From Bacteroidota bacterium (GTDB lineage Bacteria; Bacteroidota; Bacteroidia; Bacteroidales; UBA4417): a DNA stretch of 5,423 nucleotides. This document shows, in pieces, positions 1 to 4,710 of the stretch. The stretch covers positions 1 through 5,423 of the forward strand of contig JAIFMH010000098.1 in assembly GCA_020048595.1 (NCBI GenBank). Reading direction: 5' to 3'. The position numbers and the translations under genes are program-made. The notes under the pieces were generated by a model, which saw nothing but the letters and a program-made list of their open reading frames with translations, was not told where the DNA came from and did not search any database. Within the stretch, counting starts at the first letter, position 1, and each line of letters begins with the position of its first letter.

Positions 1-1
1 A

Positions 2-565
2 ACTTTTGCCGCATTAAAATTTTATATCGACAACTGGCGGTGGGGCGGTGTTCCGTTTTATATCCGGACAGGGAAACGGCTTCCCACTAGAGTAACCGAA
101 GTGGTGATTCATTTTAAGGCAACACCGCATTTTCTGTTTTCACAGAATGAAGGGCACAGTACAGCTAATCAGCTCGTGATCAGGATTCAACCTGACGAGG
201 GTATTTTGTTGAAATTTGGCATGAAAATCCCCGGCGCTGGTTTTGAAGTGCAGAATGTGAATATGGATTTCCATTATTCTGATCTTTCGCATCAGCGTAT
301 TCCATCAGCTTATGAGCGTCTTCTCTACGATTCAATTAAAGGTGATTCTACCTTATTTGCGCGTACCGAAGAAGTTATCGAAGCATGGAAATTCCTGACT
401 CCGGTTCTCGAAGCCTGGAAAACCGATAAGGATATTCCTCTTTATGGATATCCATCCGGCAGCTGGGGGCCGGAAAAGGCGGATGATCTGATTGAAGATA
501 AGGATGTTACCTGGCGTTATCCGTGCAAAAACCTGTCGGACGATGGAATTTATTGCGAGCTTTAA
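2..565 (+). CDS. zwf: Glucose-6-phosphate 1-dehydrogenase, C-terminal part (5' end outside window)
   Basis: This is the C-terminal 187 residues of glucose-6-phosphate dehydrogenase, the cytoplasmic enzyme that oxidises glucose 6-phosphate to 6-phosphoglucono-lactone with NAD(P)+ and opens the oxidative pentose phosphate pathway. The reading frame is open from the left edge; the first complete codon is at position 2, and the family's usual length of roughly 500 residues means about 300 N-terminal residues are missing. Visible family signatures are NWRWGGVPFYIRTGKRLP at visible residues 11-28, whose lysine lies in the substrate-binding region in characterised homologues, and AYERLL..SIKGDSTLFAR at 103-121, followed by EAW and a C-terminal YGYPSGSWGP. 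The N-terminal Rossmann fold and catalytic histidine are outside the window. The stop at 563-565 lies 2 bp before the pgl start, so the two are almost certainly co-transcribed. An internal GTG at 101 is not the start, because conserved sequence continues upstream of it. Nothing looks broken. Confidence 0.97.
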   Translation, partial: TFAALKFYIDNWRWGGVPFYIRTGKRLPTRVTEVVIHFKATPHFLFSQNEGHSTANQLVIRIQPDEGILLKFGMKIPGAGFEVQNVNMDFHYSDLSHQRIPSAYERLLYDSIKGDSTLFARTEEVIEAWKFLTPVLEAWKTDKDIPLYGYPSGSWGPEKADDLIEDKDVTWRYPCKNLSDDGIYCEL

Positions 566-567
566 CT

Positions 568-1305
568 ATGGGAAAGACAGTTAAAATATTCAAGAACGTT
601 GATGAACTTTCGCATTTCTTTGCTCAGAAGATGGCAGATGACATTCAGCAAATTACTCCGGGCAACTATTATTCAATAGCATTATCAGGTGGTTCAACGC
701 CGCGTAAAGTATTTGAATACATGGCTTTGAATTTTAAGGACCGGATGGATTGGCAAAAAGTTAAGGTTTTCTGGAGCGATGAACGATGTGTTGATCCCGG
801 AAGCGAAGAAAGCAATTACCGGATGGCAAAAGAAAGTCTGCTGGATTGGGTTCCGATTCCTGCTGAGAATATTTTCAGGATACACGGAGAATCTGACCCA
901 TCTTCGGAAGCGGAGCGGTATTCGGAAACCATCCGCCAACATGTTCCGGCTCATAATTCTATCCCACAGTTTGATCTGATGATGCTTGGGCTGGGAGATG
1001 ACGGGCATACCGTTTCCATCTTTCCGGGCAGTCTGCATCTTTTTACAAGTAATAAACTCTGCGAAATAGCGTTGAATCCCTATACGAATCAGAAAAGGAT
1101 CACTGTAACAGGTCGGATTGTTAACCAGGCAAGGACTTTGATTTTCCTTGTAACCGGCGAAGCAAAGGCAGAAATGGTGGCCACAATTATCGAAAAGAAA
1201 CAAGGATGGGAAATGCTACCAGCCTCAATGGTGAATCCCACAGAAGGAGAATTGAAATGGCTGATTGATGAGCCTGCTGCAAATAAATTGGATAATGCTT
1301 TCTGA
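568..1305 (+). CDS. pgl: 6-phosphogluconolactonase (DevB/SOL type)
   Basis: This 245-residue protein is the cytoplasmic lactonase that hydrolyses 6-phosphoglucono-delta-lactone to 6-phosphogluconate, the step directly after Zwf. Length and motifs fit the DevB/SOL family (glucosamine-6-phosphate isomerase-like fold): ALSGGSTPRKVFEYMA at 38-53 (phosphate-binding loop), VFWSDERCVDP at 67-77, SNYRMAKESLL at 82-92, LGLGDDGHTVSIFPGS at 140-155 containing the histidine expected to act in catalysis, and RITVTGRIVNQARTLIFLVTGEAKAEM at 177-203. A typical GELKWLID..AA ending follows. The ATG at 568 is chosen because it begins MGKTVKIF just before the conserved fold and only 2 bp after the zwf stop; an in-frame ATG at 523 would lie inside zwf and add 15 residues with no family support. 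As in many Bacteroidota there is no clear Shine-Dalgarno, and translation is probably coupled to zwf. The closest alternative, NagB-type glucosamine-6-phosphate deaminase, is excluded by the zwf pairing and the GDDGHTVSIFPG form of the loop. Confidence 0.97.
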   Translation: MGKTVKIFKNVDELSHFFAQKMADDIQQITPGNYYSIALSGGSTPRKVFEYMALNFKDRMDWQKVKVFWSDERCVDPGSEESNYRMAKESLLDWVPIPAENIFRIHGESDPSSEAERYSETIRQHVPAHNSIPQFDLMMLGLGDDGHTVSIFPGSLHLFTSNKLCEIALNPYTNQKRITVTGRIVNQARTLIFLVTGEAKAEMVATIIEKKQGWEMLPASMVNPTEGELKWLIDEPAANKLDNAF

Positions 1306-2167
1306 CACGATTAGCCGAATGGGGAAATGGATACTTTTTATTGGATTGTTTATTACTGCGTTTAATTCACAGGCAGCCGGTAATGATACTATCCAATACC
1401 CGGAACTGAATAGGACCTATATTAAATCCTATTGGCACGATTCAAAAACTTTTGTCATCTCCCCTGCTAAATGGAAGACCAAACAGTGGATTGAATTTGG
1501 CGTTGTTGCCGGAGCAGGAGTATTGGCATATACACAGGATGAAAACATACAGACGTACTTTGTTGCGCATCAGTCAACAACGGCCGATAATCTTTCGAAA
1601 TATGTTTTTGAACCCTATGGGAGATTTGCACCGGTTCTTATTGGTGGGTTGTATTTAGGCGGCAGGTTTGCAAAGGATAAAAGGCTTGCCGGAACATCAC
1701 TTACCGCAGCAAAAGCCTTTATCGTTTCGGCTGTAGGTGCAGGTATTATAAAACAACTCACTCATCGCCACCGGCCATACCAGGATGATATTCCTGATCA
1801 TTCAAACTGGGATGGACCATTCAGCAGTATTAAATATACCAGTTTCCCTTCAGGGCATGCTACATCCGCATTCAGCATGGCAACGGTATATGCTATGGAA
1901 TACAGTAGTACAATTTGGGTTCCGATACTCTCATACACTCTTGCCACAGGTACCGCAATATCAAGATTGTATGACAATAAACACTGGGCTTCGGATGTGG
2001 TTATTGGTTCAGCACTGGGATTTGTAACCGGCCGGTTTATGTGGAAACAGAGCCGAAAAGGCAACAACAAGGTTGTAGTAATACCTTCAGCAGGCGTTAA
2101 TACCGCTTCTGTGACATTTATTATCCGCTTAGCTGAACCTAAGAAGCCGAAGTATTGTTTCTTATAG
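1295..2167 (+). CDS. PAP2-family phosphatase with N-terminal signal/anchor
   Basis: This 290-residue membrane-associated protein belongs to the PAP2 acid phosphatase superfamily, whose members remove phosphate from lipid phosphates such as phosphatidic acid or undecaprenyl pyrophosphate, or from soluble phosphate esters. All three catalytic motifs are intact: KQLTHRHRP (KX6RP) at 153-161, SFPSGH at 183-188, and SRLYDNKHWASD (SRX5HX3D) at 223-234, containing the nucleophilic histidine and its aspartate. A hydrophobic segment at about 12-28 ending SQAAG looks like a signal peptide, with further hydrophobic segments around 66-80, 111-123, 137-152, 205-222 and 235-248, so the active site probably faces the periplasm. 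The ATG at 1295 is preferred for its AT-rich upstream sequence and overlaps the last 11 bp of pgl in another frame. The ATG at 1319, which gives MGKWILFIGLF and a more compact signal peptide, is a real alternative. The overlap points to co-transcription with zwf-pgl, though no functional link is known. The substrate cannot be told from the sequence. Confidence 0.92.
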   Translation: MLSDTISRMGKWILFIGLFITAFNSQAAGNDTIQYPELNRTYIKSYWHDSKTFVISPAKWKTKQWIEFGVVAGAGVLAYTQDENIQTYFVAHQSTTADNLSKYVFEPYGRFAPVLIGGLYLGGRFAKDKRLAGTSLTAAKAFIVSAVGAGIIKQLTHRHRPYQDDIPDHSNWDGPFSSIKYTSFPSGHATSAFSMATVYAMEYSSTIWVPILSYTLATGTAISRLYDNKHWASDVVIGSALGFVTGRFMWKQSRKGNNKVVVIPSAGVNTASVTFIIRLAEPKKPKYCFL

Positions 2168-2183
2168 ATAATTGGTACTTTTG
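2154..2183 (+). promoter_or_regulatory. Candidate Bacteroidota-type promoter for the DUF454 gene
   Basis: TACTTTTG at 2176-2183 is an exact match to the Bacteroidota -7 consensus TAnnTTTG. Eighteen bases upstream, ATTG at 2154-2157 matches three of four bases of the -33 TTTG box. Initiation would fall near 2188-2191, leaving a leader of about 50 nt before the DUF454 ATG at 2238. The box lies just past the PAP2 stop, which would let the DUF454 gene be expressed independently of the zwf operon. A six-base match can occur by chance in AT-rich DNA, so this stays a candidate. Confidence 0.35.
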
Positions 2184-2237
2184 CCTGGTGTTTGGGATAT
2201 GCTTTTCGCGATATTCTGAAATTACAAATTTAGTTTA

Positions 2238-2600
2238 ATGCGCATTTTTTTCATTGTTTTCGGCATAGTATGTGTAATTCTGGCAGGTTTAGGCGTTTTA
2301 TTACCTGGCCTTCCGGCAACGCCATTCCTGCTTTTAGCCTCCTACGCTTTCGCAAGAAGCTCTAAAAGGATGCACGACTGGCTTATAAACAATAAAATAT
2401 TCGGACCTATATTAAGCGATTTCCTCGACAGGAAAGGCATTCGCCTTCATATCAAAATTATCTCACTTGTAATGATGTGGAGTATGATGCTTCTATCTGT
2501 ATTTTACTTTATTGAAAATGATATAATTAAATATGTAGCTGCAGGTGGAGCTGTAGTTGGAACTTTTGCGATACTGCGTTTTAAAACAATAAGGGACTAG
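2238..2600 (+). CDS. DUF454 (YbaN-type) small inner-membrane protein
   Basis: This 120-residue protein matches the DUF454 family, typified by E. coli YbaN, by its signature LPGLPATPFLLLASYAFARSS at 22-42 followed by W(L/I)..N..FGP at 48-57. Family members are small integral membrane proteins; no biochemical function is established. Hydrophobic stretches are at about 3-22, 27-38, 73-91 and 96-113, with a basic loop (SSKR, DRKGIRLHIK) between the second and third. The length is normal and nothing is truncated. The start ATG follows an AT-rich tract (AAATTTAGTTTA) without a Shine-Dalgarno, and gives MRIFFIVFG immediately before the first membrane segment. The gene lies 70 bp after the PAP2 gene in the same direction, so it could be read from the upstream operon or from the candidate promoter in that gap. 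It converges on the MOSC-MogA gene. Confidence 0.9.
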   Translation: MRIFFIVFGIVCVILAGLGVLLPGLPATPFLLLASYAFARSSKRMHDWLINNKIFGPILSDFLDRKGIRLHIKIISLVMMWSMMLLSVFYFIENDIIKYVAAGGAVVGTFAILRFKTIRD

Positions 2601-2653
2601 GCGGAATGGTTGAAAGAAAATAGTTATCGAAAAAAGTTAAAGGGAATCTATTG

Positions 2654-2673
2654 CCCCGACCTTCAGGTCGGGG
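2654..2673. terminator. Strong GC-rich hairpin between convergent genes
   Basis: CCCCGACCTTCAGGTCGGGG is a perfect inverted repeat: an 8-bp GC-rich stem with a TTCA loop, or nine pairs if the loop's T and A pair. It lies 53 bp past the DUF454 stop and 112 bp past the MOSC-MogA stop on the other strand, where a bidirectional transcription terminator would be expected. A U-tract does not follow directly on either strand; the nearest is a run of six T on the - strand (2630-2635) about 20 bases away. It could therefore be a REP-like palindromic element rather than a classical intrinsic terminator. The hairpin itself is certain; its role is not. Confidence 0.6.
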
Positions 2674-2674
2674 A

Positions 2675-2697
2675 TCCGATAAATATCCGATAAATAT
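2675..2697. repeat. 11-bp direct tandem duplication beside the hairpin
   Basis: CCGATAAATAT occurs twice back to back (2676-2686 and 2687-2697), and the preceding T makes the repeat readable in an 11-bp register from 2675. It starts 2 bp after the hairpin arm. The duplication looks like replication slippage next to a stable stem; no function is evident. Confidence 0.75.
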
Positions 2698-2785
2698 TTA
2701 ATAGAAAAATAGTTAATGGAATTATTATTCGAATTTTCTCAACTATTTTCTGTTTTCCATTTACTATTAACTATTTCCCCCAAAA

Positions 2786-3721
2786 TCAATGCGCATCCAG
2801 ATTATGCAACATATAAATACTATGTCGCAGGGTAGGAGTGATCTCTGTCATATATTCATCAACAGCTTTCACGCTTCCCGGTAAGGTATAAATTAAGGTG
2901 TTTTGCATTACCCCTGCAATCGCTCTGGATAAAAGAGCATTGGGTTTCAGGCTTCCGTATTTGAACCGGATAAGTTCCATTATTCCTGGAATTTCCTTAT
3001 CGATATATGGTTTCACAACTTCCGGAGTTATATCGCGTGGCCCAATTCCGGTTCCGCCGGTTGTTATAACGATATCAATCTGTTTTTGACGAGCTTCTTC
3101 GAGTAAAGCTTTTAACGTTTCAGCATCATCTGGAATAAGTTTGCGGTCGATAGCAAATTTCCATCCTTCGGTTTCGAAGAATGCAGAAAGAATTTGTTCT
3201 ATTTTCGGACCTGAACGATCACCATATTCGCCCCGACTGGCGCGATCACTCAGTGTTATGATTAATACTTTGTATATGCGTGGCGAATATATTACTTCAT
3301 CGCCAGCTTTTACAATTCCGTTTTTCAGAACCCTGGCAAAAATTCCTTCTTTAGGCATCACACAGCTACCTACTTCACTGAAAATAGCGCAGGAAGTACC
3401 ATGGCATTCCTTGCCAATCTGGGTAATTTCCAGTTCTACTTCACCAATAGTGAGCCTATCGAGAGGATGCGTGTTAACAAGTTCGAGGCCAAGAGTGGTT
3501 ATATTTTCGGCAAATTCACCATAGTTTACCTTCCGTCCTGCAGCATGAGTAAAGCGTTGAAAGCTTTCGTCGGCAAGCAGGCTTACCTGTCGGTGCCAAT
3601 CTCCGGCATGTGCATCACGGGCAACGCCAAGTTCGTTGAGTTCAATTTCAGGAACAGGGACTTTAATGGTGCCTTTTTTCTCACTTATATTTACGGAAAC
3701 TACTGTGATTGGGTTTGTCAT
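2786..3721 (-). CDS. MOSC domain - MogA/MoaB-like fusion, molybdenum cofactor protein
   Basis: This 311-residue cytoplasmic protein joins two domains linked to molybdenum cofactor. Residues 1-145 are a MOSC domain, with RDAHAGDWHRQVSLLA at 35-50, GEFAENITTLGLEL at 68-81, GKECHGTSCAIF at 103-114 and PKEGIFARVLKNGIVKAGDEV at 123-143; C106, C111 and C120 are visible, and MOSC domains are proposed to carry or transfer sulfur to metal-cofactor enzymes. Residues 150-311 are a MogA/MoaB-like molybdopterin-binding domain, with SDRASRGEYGDRSGP at 158-172, TTGGTGIGPRDITPE at 220-234 and SRAIAG...TLPGS at 265-283. MogA homologues adenylylate molybdopterin before metal insertion; whether this domain is catalytic is inferred from its intact TGGTG motif. 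The ATG at 3721 is preferred over a TTG at 3754, which would add 11 residues encoded by the adjoining repeat DNA. Similar MOSC/Mog fusions are known in Bacteroidota. No other cofactor gene lies in view, and no promoter box was found upstream. Confidence 0.93.
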   Translation of the reverse strand: MTNPITVVSVNISEKKGTIKVPVPEIELNELGVARDAHAGDWHRQVSLLADESFQRFTHAAGRKVNYGEFAENITTLGLELVNTHPLDRLTIGEVELEITQIGKECHGTSCAIFSEVGSCVMPKEGIFARVLKNGIVKAGDEVIYSPRIYKVLIITLSDRASRGEYGDRSGPKIEQILSAFFETEGWKFAIDRKLIPDDAETLKALLEEARQKQIDIVITTGGTGIGPRDITPEVVKPYIDKEIPGIMELIRFKYGSLKPNALLSRAIAGVMQNTLIYTLPGSVKAVDEYMTEITPTLRHSIYMLHNLDAH

Positions 3722-3730
3722 GTGTGTTGC

Positions 3731-4176
3731 GGGATTTGGGAATTGGTCATTCAATTGTTGAGGGATGAGTTAAATTGAGGTTTGTGAGGGATGAGTTGTC
3801 ATTTAATGGTCATTCCATTGTGGAGGGTTGAGTGTATGGAGTTATGAGAAGTTTGGGTGGTCATTCAATTGTTGCGGTTGAGTTAAATAAAGGGTTTGTG
3901 AGGGATGAGTTGTCATTCAATGGTCATTCAATTGTGGAGGGTTGAGAGTTTGGAGTTATGAGAAGATTGGGTGGTCATTCAATTGTTGCGGTTGAGTTAA
4001 ATTGAGGTTTGTGAGGGATGAGTTGTCATTCAATGGTCATTCAATTGTGGAGGGTTGAGCGTTTGGAGTTATGAGAAGTTTGGGTGGTCATTCAATTGTT
4101 GCGGTTGAGTTAAATTGAGGGTTTGTGAGGGATGAGTTGTCATTCAATGGTCATTCAATTGTTGCTTGAGTTTTGA
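3731..4176. repeat. Higher-order tandem array, period 113-114 bp, about 3.8 units
   Basis: This array fills nearly all of the 487-bp gene-free stretch between the MOSC-MogA start and the stop of the upstream membrane-protein gene. Units begin with GGTCATTCAATTGTTG at 3745, 3859, 3973 and 4086 (periods 114, 114, 113). Each unit has two related halves: a second GGTCATTCAATTGTGG-type start occurs 62-63 bp into each unit (3808 with one mismatch, 3922, 4035, 4149). Units 2-4 are nearly identical; unit 1, nearest the MOSC gene, is the most diverged. The tail of a further unit (ATTTGGGAATT) is recognisable at about 3734-3744, and the last unit ends early. The + strand is G/T-rich and C-poor: unit 3973-4085 holds 39 G and 8 C. 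Stop codons interrupt all frames, so it is not coding. It has no CRISPR structure, because near-identical sequence spans the whole period, leaving no unique spacers, and it has no transposase or terminal inverted repeats. Confidence 0.93.
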
Positions 4177-4204
4177 GGCTTGGAATTTGAGACTTGGAAT
4201 TTGA
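4177..4204. repeat. 14-bp tandem duplication at the right end of the array
   Basis: GGCTTGGAATTTGA (4177-4190) is followed directly by GACTTGGAATTTGA (4191-4204), with one mismatch. It adjoins the right end of the large array and ends 4 bp before the stop codon of the leftward membrane-protein gene. It shares the G/T-rich, C-poor character of the array but is not a copy of its unit. Confidence 0.8.
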
Positions 4205-4208
4205 TTTC

Positions 4209-4685
4209 TTAATTGTCGTTGTGTTTTCCTTTCTGATTCTGAATCACAAACTGCACTCCTTCAACAATATAAAATATGGAAGAGGCCAGTAACGAAAGTC
4301 CGAGAGAGATAAAAAAAGTTCCTTTATAAAGCTCTGGTATAACTTTCCAATGGCTGAATGCGATTCCCATGGATATCATAAAAGTCATCAGGATATAACC
4401 GCGTAAATCGAAAAATGCAAACATACACGGTCTGCGTTGGGGCAGATTTTTAATGCGTGTAATGTACCGTAAACTTACTTTCCTGAACACCAGCAGAAAA
4501 AACGGAATAAATCCGGCTATTCCGATCAGGTAATTCAGAAAATGATGAAGTGCATGCCTTTCGATAAATATAAAGCCCATTTTCAGAATCCTGTATGCCG
4601 CAAATCCCCATAGTGCTGCCCCGAGTGCAATAAGCACCGGTTTAGGGACACCTGGTTTTAATAATTGGAGGATTTTGTTAGGCAT
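4209..4685 (-). CDS. Four-segment integral membrane protein of unknown function
   Basis: This 158-residue protein is not one I can assign to a named family. Four hydrophobic segments are visible at about 16-40, 48-68, 96-112 and 121-146, with a basic loop between the second and third (RKVSLRYITRIKNLPQRRP at 68-86) that would sit in the cytoplasm by the positive-inside rule. Both termini also carry basic residues and would face the cytoplasm, and the C-terminal tail is short and polar (NQKGKHNDN). The pattern of RIKNLP, then FAFFDLRGYILMTFMISMGI, then a final segment resembles uncharacterised small membrane proteins I recall from several bacterial phyla, but no function can be claimed. The ATG at 4685 lies 25 bp after the PrsW stop in the same direction, so the two are probably one operon, with this gene last before the tandem array. 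An opposite-strand open frame overlapping the start is not supported. Confidence 0.85.
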   Translation of the reverse strand: MPNKILQLLKPGVPKPVLIALGAALWGFAAYRILKMGFIFIERHALHHFLNYLIGIAGFIPFFLLVFRKVSLRYITRIKNLPQRRPCMFAFFDLRGYILMTFMISMGIAFSHWKVIPELYKGTFFISLGLSLLASSIFYIVEGVQFVIQNQKGKHNDN

Positions 4686-4710
4686 AAATTCCGGAATGTA
4701 TTTGATCAGG

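Larger units (their letters stand above)
2616..2776. repeat. Inverted copies of an AAATAGTTA-type word flanking the hairpin
   Basis: Four short related words lie in the convergent intergenic region. GAAAATAGTT (2616-2625) is the exact reverse complement of AACTATTTTC (2741-2750), and AAATAGTTAAT (2707-2717) is the exact reverse complement of ATTAACTATTT (2766-2776). The two pairs are interleaved (A, B, A', B') and share a core, so alternative pairings are possible. An 8-bp palindrome ATTCGAAT sits at 2728-2735. Intergenic runs of TTAACTATTAAC-like sequence are common in Bacteroidota, and this may be a degenerate example. No function can be assigned from the sequence. Confidence 0.6.

Noticed and set aside
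523..567. Longer N-terminus for pgl starting at the ATG at 523
   Set aside because: It would overlap the end of zwf by 43 bp and add residues outside the conserved fold; the ATG at 568 fits the family and operon spacing.
694..1203. Long open frame on the - strand opposite pgl (169 codons)
   Set aside because: It lies wholly antisense to a strongly conserved enzyme gene, its protein shows no recognisable motif, and pgl accounts for the sequence constraint.
3141..3778. Two overlapping + strand open frames opposite the MOSC-MogA gene
   Set aside because: Both are shadows of the conserved leftward gene, with no family motif and no start context; one runs into the repeat array.
3731..4176. CRISPR-like repeat array
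   Set aside because: The repetition covers the whole 113-114 bp period with no unique spacers, the unit is far longer than a CRISPR repeat, and no cas gene is in view.
3731..4204. Insertion sequence or MITE in the gene-free stretch
   Set aside because: No transposase frame, no terminal inverted repeats and no target-site duplication could be seen; the sequence is a direct tandem array.
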